A stretch of DNA of 32,419 nt from Streptomyces sp. H27-H1 (lineage in GTDB: Bacteria; Actinomycetota; Actinomycetes; Streptomycetales; Streptomycetaceae). A model generated the notes under the pieces. The model saw only the letters and a list, made by a program, of their open reading frames with translations. It searched no databases and was not told the DNA's origin. A program made the translations under genes and the position numbers. The stretch's first letter is position 1; every line of letters begins with the position of its first letter. Location: NCBI RefSeq assembly GCF_026627445.1, contig NZ_JAPNLJ010000067.1, positions 1 to 32,419 of the forward strand, read 5' to 3'. Shown here piece by piece: positions 24,051 through 32,351 of the stretch.

Positions 24051-24886
24051 AATGAGCATTTTCAGCGGTAGCTCTCCAGGGTGAGGATGGCTTTGGCTGC
24101 AGTGGTGAGCCAGGTCGGGCTGCAGCGCGCTTTGCGGAAGATCCGCCAGGTCTTGAGACGGGCCATGCCTCGCTCGACGGGGTAGCACAAGCGGGCGTGG
24201 GCGGCCTTGTTCAACGACTTCTGGCGAGGGCTGAGTTCTTGGCCGGGGCGGCGCCGTCGGCCGGTGGCGAAGGTGCCGTCGGCTCCGAGGTAAGCCAGAT
24301 CAGCCAGGGCCGGGATGCCCAAGCGGCGGCACGTGGCGATGATGCGGTGTCTGCGGGCCGCGGTGAGATCGTGGGCGGCCGGGCAGCACCCCGGAGATCC
24401 ACAGGATCGTGCCGTCCGGATCGGTGATGACCTACACGTTCACTCCGTGGCGGCGGTGCTTTCCCGAGTAGTCGCCGCGTGCGTCACCCACCCGGTCGCA
24501 CTCCGCGAGCGTGCCGTCGACCAGCACATACTGCGCTCGCGCCTTCGCCTCGCGCAGGGCCCGGGTCAGCCCCGGCGCCCTCTCGGCCAGAAGGGCCACG
24601 ACGGAGCGAACGTAGGAGTGAGCGGTACCGACGCTGATCCGGAAACCGGCCGCGATCTGCGCAAGGGTGGTGTGCTGACGCAGGTACACCAGCGCGACAA
24701 GCGCACGCTGGTGCGGAGGCAGCTTGCACCGCCGGTCACCCTCACGGAGGACGATCAGCATCGTCACCGCCTCAACCAGGGCATGCGGCAGGTCGAGTGC
24801 GGCAGGATACGTAAGCAACGGGGCTCCCCGGCGACAGAGGCGAGACGTCAGATACCTCCCTCAACTGCCGGGGAGCCCTGCTCGTT
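24051..24886 (-). mobile_element. IS5-group element, decayed
   Basis: Short ends match: AATGAGCA at 24051-24058 and, inverted, TGCTCGTT at 24879-24886 (7 of 8). Length about 836 bases suits small IS5-group elements. Within its leader lies a strong inverted repeat, GGGCTCCCCGGC (24821-24832) with GCCGGGGAGCCC (24867-24878), which could block read-in transcription. Confidence 0.55.
24062..24818 (-). pseudogene. IS5-group (DDE_Tnp_4-like) transposase, broken
   Basis: The N-terminal frame (ATG 24818) has a helix-turn-helix region (HTTLAQIAAGFRISVGTAHS) and the first Asp of the triad in VLVDGTLAECDRV. It stops at TAG 24432-24434, where a Gln is expected between HGVNV and VITDPDG. A one-base loss near 24371-24380 then shifts the frame; the C-terminal part has LGIPALADLAYLGADG (second Asp) and YPVERGMARLKTWRIF (Glu), ending LTLESYR at 24062. 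Three defects make it inactive. Confidence 0.8.
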
Positions 24887-25064
24887 CTGCCTCCACGGCC
24901 CACCGCGGACATCACCCGATCGGTGGCCACGCAGACCAGGCAGGCGGGCACCACCCCGATGTCCTCGCCGCCCAGCGACGCGAACGAGCCCGCGTCCGCA
25001 GCGAGAAAGGCGGGCGACAGACAACTCCCAACAGCGACCTGACATCCAACCCGGCAAAGGTTCG

Positions 25065-25274
25065 CGGTCACAGCACAGCAACAGGAGCAAGAGCGACAAG
25101 GACCCCGCGGAGTGGCTGCCCTCGGACGGCTCCTACCACTGCACCTACGCCGCGACCTGGGCCGCCACGAAGCTCCGCTTGGACCTCGGCGTCGACGACG
25201 CCGAAGTCCAAGCGCTCCTCGGGCTCGCCGAGGACTGCCCCACCACCACTGTCGTCTACGAAGCGGCCCCGTAA
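25065..25274 (+). pseudogene. DUF1524/GmrSD-type HNH nuclease, C-terminal fragment
   Basis: HSNRSKSDKDPAEWLPSDGS, then YHCTYAATWAATKLRLDLGV and EDCPTTTVVY match the last part of the secreted HNH (DUF1524) nucleases of Streptomyces: the N-R-S-K-x-D-x-D-P-x-x-W-x-P block and the following Cys-flanked helices. The catalytic His and the signal peptide lie upstream and are missing; another frame (SDLTSNPAKVRGHS) may hold a bit more. The IS5-group element ends about 180 bases before, suggesting insertion-associated deletion. A strong hairpin follows the TAA (25272-25274). Confidence 0.65.
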
Positions 25275-25280
25275 CCGGCG

Positions 25281-25306
25281 CGGCCGGCCCGCGTGCGGGT
25301 CGGCCG
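25281..25306 (+). terminator. Hairpin after DUF1524 fragment
   Basis: CGGCCGGCCCGC (25281-25292) pairs with GCGGGTCGGCCG (25295-25306) with one wobble and a tight loop, six bases after the stop. It is also 20 bases beyond the stop of the converging minus-strand gene (25327), so it may serve both. Confidence 0.65.
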
Positions 25307-25326
25307 TCGGTGCGTCGGTGCGCAGG

Positions 25327-25797
25327 TCAGAACTTGAGCAATGTGCCGCGCCAGGTCCATCCCGCGCCGAGGACCACCCGCTGCAGGGGGGCCCTCATAT
25401 CCTGGCTGCTGAAGCGGGACGTTTCGGTCTTCTGACGGCGGCCATCGGGGCCCGCTGTGGTTTCCCACTGGCGGTACACCTTGTCCGCCGGCCCTCTGCC
25501 GTACTGGCGGCGGGCATTGTCGGCGGTGGGCTCCCACCGTTCCTCAAGGACCCGTAGCTCATGCGCGTCAGGGTTCAGGCGCATGCGGGTTTTCAGGGTC
25601 ACCTCGATGGCGGGGAGCTCAAACTCCGCCACCAGGTCGGCCTTCTCTTTGGCCGTGCCCTCGCGAACGGTGAACCGTGTGTGGGGGCCGTTGAGAGCGA
25701 GCAACGCGGCCCGGAGCTCTGCGGCCGGGTGCGGACGGGTGCCGGTACGTGGGTGTTTGGTGCCGGTCCATTTGTCGGTGAAGCGGCCCATGGTCAT
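25327..25797 (-). CDS. Hypothetical protein of type VII-like operon, 156 aa
   Basis: ATG 25797 overlaps the TGA of the preceding gene as ATGA (25794-25797), so it is translationally coupled. It starts MTMGRFTDKWTGTKHPRTGT and shows a soluble alpha/beta domain with AELRAALLALNGPHTRFTVR and EVTLKTRMRLNPDAHELRVL, then a Gln/Arg-rich C-terminal half (KVYRQWETTAGPDGRRQKTE). No signal, membrane or catalytic motif. The last gene of the four-gene unit, likely an immunity or accessory protein (inference). Confidence 0.75.
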   Translation of the reverse strand: MTMGRFTDKWTGTKHPRTGTRPHPAAELRAALLALNGPHTRFTVREGTAKEKADLVAEFELPAIEVTLKTRMRLNPDAHELRVLEERWEPTADNARRQYGRGPADKVYRQWETTAGPDGRRQKTETSRFSSQDMRAPLQRVVLGAGWTWRGTLLKF

Positions 25798-26291
25798 GCC
25801 TCCGGCCCGGTGTCGGGGCGTACGGTGCGTACGAACTGTTGGAACTCGGGCAGGACGGTGTCGTGCTGGGCCGCGGTGGCGGTCAGTGTCAGGCGGATCA
25901 TCGCGTGTCTGCGGTGGTCGGTGACGTCCTGGAGGTTCAGGTACACCTGGGACAGGACGAGCTCGCGGCGGGCGGTGCCGGCGGTAGCCGTCAGGTGGAT
26001 GCGCTGGATCAGCACCGGTGCTTGCGGTGAGCCCGTCTCGATGCGGGAGACCACCTCGACCGGGTCCGCGAGGTCATGCAGCTGTTGCACGGCGCTGTCG
26101 GCGAGTTCGGCAAGGTTCTGCTCTGGGGTCAAATGCTGGCCGGCGATGGTGATGCTGGCCGCGTAGCCGTCGTCGGGGTGGGGGTGGACGGCGGCGAAGG
26201 CCACCTCACGGGTGTCGAGGCCGTCCGGGCGGGCGGGGAGCCAGCCGTCGGGCAGCCGGAATTCGATCGGTACGGGCAGCGGTGCGGGCAT
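25794..26291 (-). CDS. DcrB/DUF1795-like protein, 165 aa
   Basis: The protein starts MPAPLPVPIEFRLPDGWLPA, followed by strands and helices (VAFAAVHPHPDDGYAASITI; AELADSAVQQLHDLADPVEV; ELVLSQVYLNLQDV) that resemble the DcrB/LpqN/DUF1795 beta-sandwich fold with a Phe-x-x-P-x-x-W start. In type VI systems DUF1795 (Eag) proteins chaperone effectors (established); here the similarity is structural guesswork. It lies 29 bases after the large WXG protein, so an effector chaperone or immunity role is plausible (inference). No signal peptide. Confidence 0.6.
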   Translation of the reverse strand: MPAPLPVPIEFRLPDGWLPARPDGLDTREVAFAAVHPHPDDGYAASITIAGQHLTPEQNLAELADSAVQQLHDLADPVEVVSRIETGSPQAPVLIQRIHLTATAGTARRELVLSQVYLNLQDVTDHRRHAMIRLTLTATAAQHDTVLPEFQQFVRTVRPDTGPEA

Positions 26292-26320
26292 GCGGGGTGT
26301 TCCTTCCTCGGTGGTGTTTA

Positions 26321-27613
26321 TCAGTCGAACCAGCCGCCGACCGTGTCGGCGGCATCGCCCAGGGCGCCGGCCGCGTCACCGAGGGCGCCGGTGACCTTGC
26401 CGGGGTCGACGGTGATCTCCAGTCCGACCTTCCCGCCCAGGATCGGGGACAGGCCGGCGTCGCCGCCGATCTTCCAGACGCCGGTCTCCTTGTCCTTCTT
26501 GTATCCCCACCAGGCTTCCGCACCGGGCCCGGCCCATCCCTCGGCGTTCACACCGACGCCGATACCGAAGGCCTCCGCGCCGCCGGCCAGGGTGGCCTTG
26601 GCTCCGGCGAAGGCCTTCGCCCCGACGGACACTTCTTCCTTGGTCGCCTTGGCACTGACACTGGCCTCGGCGCCGGCGAACCCTTCGGCCCGGCCGTAGC
26701 CACCGACGTAGCCGTACTCGGCCCGCCCCTCGGCAAGGCCCCGCACGCCCGCGGACGCCTCGGCCTTCGCGTTGATGCCCTGATCGGTGAATCCGTAGTT
26801 CGCGCTGGCCCTGGCTCCGCCGTAGATGTCGGCGATCCCCGACAACGTCAGGTCTCCCTCGGTCATCGACCCCTTCGCGGTTTCGTGGAATCCGTCCGCG
26901 TACGCCTTGACCGAACCCTCCTTGCCGTACTTGGGGCCGGTCACTGTGACGCCGGTACTGCTGTCCGGGTTCGTCCCGACGGCGGCATCATCGGGCTTCA
27001 TCGCCTTGGCCAGGTCGCTTTCCGCGCCGGCGTTGAACCCGCCGATCGTTTCATCGGCGCCCTTGCCGAACGCGTCCTTGTTGCTGTCGACGCTGGCCCG
27101 CCCGAGGGCGACCTTTACACCCTCGTCGAGCTCCGCGACCGCTTTCACCCGGTCATCAAGGTGCTGCTGCCACTTGGTGACCGCGGTCCGGATGGACGCC
27201 TGCCCATCGGGATCATGCTGGTAGGCGCTGCGCTCGGCCGGGGTGAGTGCCGCGTAGTCGAAGGCGACGCGTCCTTGCTCGGAGACACTCATGCCAGCCG
27301 CTACCGCGTCGTCCCGGGCGCTTTCGAGTTTCGTCTTCAGGTCGGTGAACTTCTCGTGCGCCTCACGCAGGAGACTACCGATCGCCTTGGCCTGGATCTG
27401 CGCGGCGGAGTACTCGTAGCGCGTCGCCGCGAACTTCGTGTGAGCGGCCCCGGCGCTGAGGCCCTGCCAGTTCGAACCCATCGTGATCTTCTGGACGGTG
27501 TCGCCGTACCGGCGCTCGACCTTGGCAATCTCACCGGCCATCGCCTCCCAATCGGCGGCTGCCGTTGTCAGAAGGCCGAAATCCGTGGTCATGACCTCGT
27601 AGTACGTCAACAT
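26321..27613 (-). CDS. WXG100-like, putative type VII effector, 430 aa
   Basis: Residues 1-120 form the ESX/WXG-type helical hairpin: DWEAMAGEIAKVERRYGDTV, W49-Q50-G51 (the W-x-G turn), then AAHTKFAATRYEYSAAQIQA. Residues about 120-210 are a helical linker. The C-terminal 220 residues are an Ala/Gly/Glu alternating stretch (GYGRAEGFAGAEASVSAKAT, KAFAGAKATLAGGAEAFGIG) with a strong beta-hairpin or glycine-zipper-like look, then WWGYKKDKETGVWKIGG. Such C-terminal tails are typical of membrane-active toxins, but none is proven. No signal peptide, as expected for type VII substrates. ATG 27613 is used; ATG 27592 with GAGG is an alternative. Nine bases separate it from the upstream stop. Confidence 0.75.
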   Translation of the reverse strand: MLTYYEVMTTDFGLLTTAAADWEAMAGEIAKVERRYGDTVQKITMGSNWQGLSAGAAHTKFAATRYEYSAAQIQAKAIGSLLREAHEKFTDLKTKLESARDDAVAAGMSVSEQGRVAFDYAALTPAERSAYQHDPDGQASIRTAVTKWQQHLDDRVKAVAELDEGVKVALGRASVDSNKDAFGKGADETIGGFNAGAESDLAKAMKPDDAAVGTNPDSSTGVTVTGPKYGKEGSVKAYADGFHETAKGSMTEGDLTLSGIADIYGGARASANYGFTDQGINAKAEASAGVRGLAEGRAEYGYVGGYGRAEGFAGAEASVSAKATKEEVSVGAKAFAGAKATLAGGAEAFGIGVGVNAEGWAGPGAEAWWGYKKDKETGVWKIGGDAGLSPILGGKVGLEITVDPGKVTGALGDAAGALGDAADTVGGWFD

Positions 27614-27622
27614 CGCGGGCCC

Positions 27623-28054
27623 CTACAAACCGTCGAGCTTGGACTTCGAGGTCAGGAACTGGCTGCCCAGACCGGTGTCGTTACGCACGAAAAGCCCCGA
27701 CGAGCCGCGCAGCGCCGCCTTCTCCGAGGACAGCCGGCCCATCAGGGCTTTCACCTGCTGGTCCCAGGTGTCCGCGACCTTCTTCAGGCCCGCAGCCGTC
27801 TCCCACCCGTCGAAGCCCTTCTGAGCCGCGCCGGTCGTTCGGTCCGCACGTTCGGAGGCCTTCTTCGTGTCCGGCTCAAGCTCCGACTCGATCACGCCCG
27901 CCGCCGCCTGCTTCTCAGCAGGCTTGGAGGCGAAGTCCGCGGGCCTGCCTGGGGTAAAGGGGTCCGTGGGCACGCTGTTCAAGTGCATAGCAGCATTGCC
28001 GTCAACAGCCACCGCGCGGTCGCGGCTCCATTCCTGCCCGAAATCCAGTGCCAT
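27623..28054 (-). CDS. EspC/WXG100-like secretion partner, 143 aa
   Basis: Begins MALDFGQEWSRDRAVAVDGN after GGGGGA (9-14 bases upstream). The first 60 residues form a soluble linker and the rest is a long helical domain (KASERADRTTGAAQKGFDGW, LKKVADTWDQQVKALMGRLS, SEKAALRGSSGLFVRNDTGL). The D-x-W...L-x-x-x-x-x-AL pattern is that of EspC/WXG100-like partners that pair with larger ESX substrates. It is the first gene of the operon and lies nine bases before the large WXG protein; the two probably form a secretion heterodimer (inference). Confidence 0.65.
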   Translation of the reverse strand: MALDFGQEWSRDRAVAVDGNAAMHLNSVPTDPFTPGRPADFASKPAEKQAAAGVIESELEPDTKKASERADRTTGAAQKGFDGWETAAGLKKVADTWDQQVKALMGRLSSEKAALRGSSGLFVRNDTGLGSQFLTSKSKLDGL

Positions 28055-28406
28055 GTTCAGTCCCCCGTCCGAATTGCAAGATCATAGACCCGTCGCCCGG
28101 CGGAGCCCCGACCACCCCCGACTCGGCCCCCGGCTGCGGACGGTCAGCGAGGCGGTTGAGGGTGTGCAATCTGTCCATCACTGACTGCGACCGCTTCGTC
28201 GCCGCTTGCCCGCGAGCGGCCCGGGTCGTTCTGGAAGGCACTTTGACCGGCTCCGGGATCGCTGGAACCGCGGTTGGCACCGAGGTTGGTCCGGGGCGTC
28301 CAGCGCAGGGCGGGGATGCCGCGTCGGGATTCTCCAGAGGATCGTGGGCCGCCGGCAAGGGGCTTCTACCGTCCGGCGAGTGGGGGTGGAACGTCTGACG
28401 ACAGAG
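28055..28406. other. No gene supported; leader of the type VII-like operon
   Basis: Open frames exist on both strands here, but codon use and lack of RBS argue against coding. The minus-strand promoter of the 28054 operon should lie here. Confidence 0.4.
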
Positions 28407-28964
28407 TCAGCGCAGGTCGAGCAGCATCACGTCGTGGAGGTCGGCGCCTGTCCCCCACGGCCTCGCCTCGCCGACCTTGCGGTATCCCCAAGCCCGATAG
28501 GCAGCCGACGCCGCCTTGCTGGCCGGGTGGACGTTCAACAACACCCGCTCGGCCTCAATACCGTCAAGCAGCGTCTCGTGCAGCCCCCGCGCGATGCCCT
28601 GCCCGCGCCACGGTCCGCGCACGGCGAGTTCCATCAGCCCGAAGGTGCGGGATCCGTCCTCCCGCCGCATGTCGTCGGCCACCGGCACAGTCAGTTCGTC
28701 CCACCAGCCCGTGTCCGCGCTGAGCGGGCAGCCGTATGCCACACCGACTGGCTCGCCGCCCCCGGCACGGGCCAAGGCGGCGCGGAAGGCCTGCCTACGG
28801 GTCTGGGCGGGGAAGCGGTGGAAGGCGGCGGCGACATCGTCCTCGGTCTCGTTGTAGGGAGGCTCGGCGAACGCTTCGGCATAGACCAGCCTGAACTCGT
28901 CCTCAGCATTCACCGCGACTGATCCGTCCATCCGCTCTATCGCGATGGCCCCCTGCTGCGTCAT
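28407..28964 (-). CDS. GNAT family N-acetyltransferase, 185 aa
   Basis: ATG 28964 has GAGGGG 8-13 bases ahead; the frame continues upstream without support. It begins MTQQGAIAIERMDGSVAVNA. The GNAT core is visible as EFRLVYAEAFAEPPYNETED, then GLMELAVRGPWRGQGIARGL where R-x-x-G-x-G/A binds acetyl-CoA pyrophosphate, and NVHPASKAASAAYRAWGYRK near the end. Substrate unknown. It is a single gene on the minus strand. Confidence 0.9.
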   Translation of the reverse strand: MTQQGAIAIERMDGSVAVNAEDEFRLVYAEAFAEPPYNETEDDVAAAFHRFPAQTRRQAFRAALARAGGGEPVGVAYGCPLSADTGWWDELTVPVADDMRREDGSRTFGLMELAVRGPWRGQGIARGLHETLLDGIEAERVLLNVHPASKAASAAYRAWGYRKVGEARPWGTGADLHDVMLLDLR

Positions 28965-29357
28965 GTGATGCCCCTCGCTCTGTCCCGCAGATTCACTCGC
29001 CACACCATAAAGAAGATCCAGTAGCCAGCAAGATCGATCTCAGCACCGAGAGCAACCCCTGGGGAACGAAGAGCAGCCCTGGGGAGGACTTCGGGATCCG
29101 CATCACCCCCAACCCCACCGGCCTCAAGACGGGGGCGCCAGGTGAGCCGTGCACAGCCCTACCGATCCGCCTTCACTTCTCCTCACTGCCCGCGCCGTGG
29201 AGCTGGCCCGCCTCCCCAGATGGCTCCCGCTCGCCGCGTTGAGCCTGGCGGTCTTCGCGGGGTAGGCGGGGTGGGCAAGGTCGCGAAGGTGTTTTCAACA
29301 AAGCCAGTGAGTATCTCTCTGAGCGCAAGGTGGCGGTGTGGGCGCGGACCATGCCGC
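28965..29357. other. No gene recognised
   Basis: No frame has coding bias. It includes AGCAACCCCTGGGG and AGCAGCCCTGGGG, an imperfect duplicated motif around 29050-29083. It ends at the terminator hairpin at 29358. Confidence 0.4.
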
Positions 29358-29401
29358 AAAGGGGCGCCGCCCACGCGGTTTCCCACGTGGGCGACGCCCC
29401 T
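29358..29401. terminator. 17-bp hairpin after lipoprotein gene
   Basis: AAGGGGCG-C-CGCCCACG pairs with CGTGGGCG-A-CGCCCCTT around a short loop, with one mismatch. It begins 23 bases beyond the minus-strand lipoprotein stop (29424) and most likely terminates that transcript. Confidence 0.75.
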
Positions 29402-29423
29402 TGCCAGGCGCGTCCGAATTAGC

Positions 29424-29957
29424 TCACCGTGCGGTCTTCGAACCGAGTTCGCCGGGCTTCTTCGGCACCCACGGGTGCACGGCGGTGGCCTCCTCGGGGG
29501 CAGGCTCGTCCATAGTCACGCGCCAGACGTCCTTGCCGTCCACGCTGGTGGCCCGGACCTGGATCTGCTTGATCTGGCCGGTCTCGTGCAGATAGAGCAC
29601 AACCTCCTGCCGGAGCGAGCCCTCGTCGTAGAACTCCGCGGTCACCTTGCCCCGGGCACCCTTGGCGAATGCCGCGATCCAGTTCTCGGCAGTCTTCTCG
29701 GGGACGCCCTTGTCCTCCTTCTCGGCCACCAGCGCCGCCAGCTCGCCCACCTTGCCGTCGGCGATGCGCCACACCACCTGCTGGGTGATACCAAGGGATC
29801 CGGTAGAGGGGTAGCCGACCACGGCGAGCGGCGGGTGGCTGCCGTAGTCGCCGGCGTACGCCACGTCTTCGGCATCGTAGGCCGAGGAGCAGGCGGTCAG
29901 CATGCCGACGGCCGTCGCGAAGACGGTCACGGCCCGCAAGGCCGGTCCTGGCCTCAT
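29424..29957 (-). CDS. Lipoprotein, 177 aa
   Basis: ATG 29957 overlaps the amidase-like gene's TGA (29954-29956) as ATGA. It starts MRPGPALRAVTVFATAVGML and has a lipobox L-T-A-C23, so it is lipid-anchored outside the membrane. The mature part (AYDAEDVAYAGDYGSH, VVWRIADGKVGELAALVAEK, EGSLRQEVVLYLHETGQIKQ, then DVWRVTMDEPAPEE) resembles NTF2-like mobilisation/nuclear-transport-fold lipoproteins with a VxVRxTSVDGKxVWRVT strand end. Exact family uncertain. It is cotranscribed with the truncated amidase. Confidence 0.85.
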   Translation of the reverse strand: MRPGPALRAVTVFATAVGMLTACSSAYDAEDVAYAGDYGSHPPLAVVGYPSTGSLGITQQVVWRIADGKVGELAALVAEKEDKGVPEKTAENWIAAFAKGARGKVTAEFYDEGSLRQEVVLYLHETGQIKQIQVRATSVDGKDVWRVTMDEPAPEEATAVHPWVPKKPGELGSKTAR

Positions 29958-30469
29958 CGAGACCTCGGCCGGAGCGCGCCGACCTCGACGATCGGATTGG
30001 GGCCGGTCCTGTTCCGAGCCATGATCGCCGCGAGTGTGTCGTGGGCGTTGTAGCCGTGCTGGGCGACACGGACGACGCCTTGATTGTTGCCGGTCACGAC
30101 CGCTGTGTGGTTGTACACACCGTCGTCCTTCTTCCAGGTGAAGAACAGGATGTCTCCAGGGCGAAGATTGTACGACCTGTTCACGTAGCCGGGCTGGCGG
30201 TAGTTGAACATGTGCACGAACAGGTTCTGGGCCGCTGACCAGGTGTGGCTGTTCTTCTTCAAGGACGTCCAGGAGGTGTTCCGCCACCAGGCGCGGTCCT
30301 GCCAGTACGCCCAGTGACGCATCTTCATGCCGCCACCGTTGTAGAGGCCAGCACGTCGTGAATCGCGAAGACCTGACTGCTGCCCTCGAACGACATACAA
30401 CCGATGCCGCCCATAGGGCTGCCCTGGCCTTGCGGGCCGGGGCAGCCTTCGAAGTGCGCGCAAGGACAC
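29954..30469 (-). pseudogene. Amidase_6-like protein, N-terminus lost
   Basis: From about residue 44 the sequence matches Streptomyces putative amidase-domain proteins (cell-wall NlpC-like): LYNGGGMKMRHWAYWQDRAW, TSLKKNSHTWSAAQNLFVHM, GDILFFTWKKDDGVYNHTAV with the catalytic-type His, and HDTLAAIMARNRTGPNP. The preceding segment, where D-C-T-N-F-x-S-Q with the catalytic Cys should be, is replaced by unrelated Arg/Gly-rich sequence, just before the end of an IS701/IS4-type element (about 30490). The catalytic Cys is therefore missing, so the remaining domain is probably inactive. It is followed in an ATGA overlap by the lipoprotein. Confidence 0.7.
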
Positions 30470-30489
30470 GGCAGCTGTAGTTCGTGAGG

Positions 30490-31912
30490 TGTGAGGTTCC
30501 TATCATGCGATGGCCACTGCTGTGACGTTGTTCCAGTGGCGGTGGCAGGCCGTCGCGCGATGCTGGTGTCGGCGACGCCAGTTCGACCAGTGCAGGGCGT
30601 GTGCCGGATCGGTGTCCTGGCGGGGCCTTGGCAGGGCCAGGACCCGGAACAGCGCGAGGAGTTCGCGCGGGCTGACGGACACCATGGCCAACTCGTCGTC
30701 GGGGTCGGCGGGGTGGGCGCGTTGCCGCTCGTGGAGGGCGCCGGCGGCCAGGAGTGCGTAGGCGATCATTGACATGAGGCTCCAGCGGTGCCAGGACGTC
30801 CAGCAGGTGACCTGGCCAGTGTCGAGGTGGGCCAGGCCCTTGGCTCCCTGGAAGTCCTCCTCGACCCGCCACCTGCGGCAGACCGCGCTGACCAGCGCCG
30901 ATATCGGCTGCGGGTCGGGGTGCCAGGTCCGGTAGAAGGAAAGGGTGCCGGTGCGGCGGTGGCGTCGGACCAGGACCTGGCTGTGCCCAGCGGCCTGACC
31001 GGGCGGGGCGTCGTCGGGGTTCACGTCGATCATCGCCCAGACGTAGAGCCGCTCGCCCTTGGTGCCATGGCCGGTCCTCAGCCCCATCCAGGCCCGCTTC
31101 GGCACCCGCTCCAGCAGCGCGGTCACCTTCGTCTTCCCGCCGCCCGGGGTGGTGACCGAGTGGCTGGTGAGTACCGCGATCGCGTAGCCGTAGCCCAGCG
31201 CACGGATCCGAGCACGCAACTCCCGTCCGCCGTAGACCTCGTCGGCGGCCACCCACGCGGTGCGCACCCCGGAGGCGTGGGCGTCCTCCAGCATGTCGCC
31301 GGCCAGCTGCGGCTTGGTGGCGAACGCCCTCTCGTCGGGCACCCCGACCAGCTCACGGCGCTCGTCGTCCGCCGCCCATGCCTCGCCCAGGTACAGCCGA
31401 CGGTCGACCAGCGCGTGCCCCTCGGCACTCACGTAGGAGAGGTGTACCGCGACCTGGCACAGCCGATCCCGCCCAGCGCCCCGGCGTACTGCCGGGCCGC
31501 GCCGACCGCGTCGAGGGACGACTTCTCATCACCCGTCTCGTCCACCACCAACATCACCTCCCTCTCGCCAAGCTGCTCCACCGTCCAGGCCGCGACCGAC
31601 CGGCGGATCACCTCGGTGTCGAAGCGGGCCCTCGACGAGAAGTGCTGCAGGACATGCGGACCGCTGTGGCCGATCGCCTCGGCCAACGACCAGCAGTTCG
31701 CCGATTCCTTGACCATCAGCAGCCCAGAGACCATGTTCCGGCAGGTCAGCCGGGTCTCCCGGCGCGGGAAGCAGCTCGCGAACCGACCCATCAACTCCTC
31801 GAACGGCCCGTCCCACCCGGCGTGTATTACCGTGCCCTGCGAGGCCACCGCTTCTTGATTCTTCGTCACACAGATCACGATGCCGGTACAGAGAGTGGAT
31901 CAGAACCGCATT
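30490..31912 (-). mobile_element. IS701/IS4-type element (approximate ends)
   Basis: The left end is likely near 30490 (GAGGTTCCTATC) and the right end near 31912 (GATCAGAACCGC, reverse complement GCGGTTCTGATC); both are approximate, by alignment of about 12 bases. It carries the two-frame transposase below and disrupts the amidase-like gene on its left. Confidence 0.5.
30503..31878 (-). pseudogene. IS701/IS4-type DDE transposase, frameshifted
   Basis: The N-terminal frame (ATG 31878 to about 31464) has FEELMGRFASCFPRRETRLT and the first Asp in VMLVVDETGDEKSSLDAVGA, ending with ARQYAGALGGIG. The C-terminal frame (about 31460 to 30503) starts with VAVHLSYVSAEGHALVDRRL (the GALGGVGLCQVAVHL block is split) and has WVAADEVYGGRELRARIRAL and WRVEEDFQGAKGLAHLDTGQ. 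The frame break is near 31460-31464. The transposase would need one base restored to be complete. Confidence 0.8.
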
Positions 31913-31970
31913 TCAAGGCCATTGACAGCCACATAACCCTGCTGACTTGCGAAGCCCTCGGGGCTTGCTT

Positions 31971-32005
31971 GAGCCGGATGCGCTGAAAGGCGCACGTCCG
32001 GCGCT
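31971..32005 (+). ncRNA. Group II intron domain V-like hairpin
   Basis: The 35 bases can fold with GCCGGA against TCCGGC, an upper stem TGCGCT/GGCGCA capped by a GAAA tetraloop, a two-base CG bulge, and an AGC triad at 31972-31974. These are the hallmarks of group II intron domain V. The basal pairing is imperfect: the end is GCGCT instead of the usual GGTTC. A hairpin with AAGCCC-TCG-GGGCTT (31952-31966) precedes it. No reverse transcriptase remains upstream, so it would be a solo 3' remnant. It might equally be chance structure. Confidence 0.4.
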
Positions 32006-32351
32006 TCATGGTCGCCCACGACCCCATCGCCGAAGCCTGCGACGTCTGCGACGCTCGTAGGACCCTCACCGCAGATCAGACAGCCGTTGACGGCACAACG
32101 GCGTGACGGCACTTTCGCCGCGCTTCTGGACGCGCGTGCGGGCGCAGGGGCCCGCACGGACTGGCGAAGGACCTGACGGCCGTCCGCTTGCCCCGACTGG
32201 TCACGGCTGTCGTACCGGTCTGGCACAGTCGGGATCGTGATGATGCAGCTCGGTGGACTCGCCGTAGTCGCCTTCGGGGCGTGGGCCGCCCTTAGGTTCT
32301 GTTTCCTGGATCTCCTGACGTGATCATGCTGTCTGGTTCAGGCTGGTCAGC
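32006..32351. other. No gene seen; one hairpin and IS5 left end
   Basis: CGTGCGGG (32135-32142) pairs with CCCGCACG (32151-32158) as a terminator-like hairpin, otherwise nothing. GGTTCTGTTTCC near 32295-32306 resembles an IS5-type end before the transposase start. Confidence 0.4.

Noticed and set aside
28002..28398. Open frames on both strands upstream of the type VII-like operon
   Set aside because: No RBS and no consistent third-position bias; they overlap the promoter region.
29958..31256. A 610-residue minus-strand frame extending the lipoprotein upstream
   Set aside because: It is the shadow of the amidase and transposase; the lipoprotein has its own ATG and lipobox at 29957.
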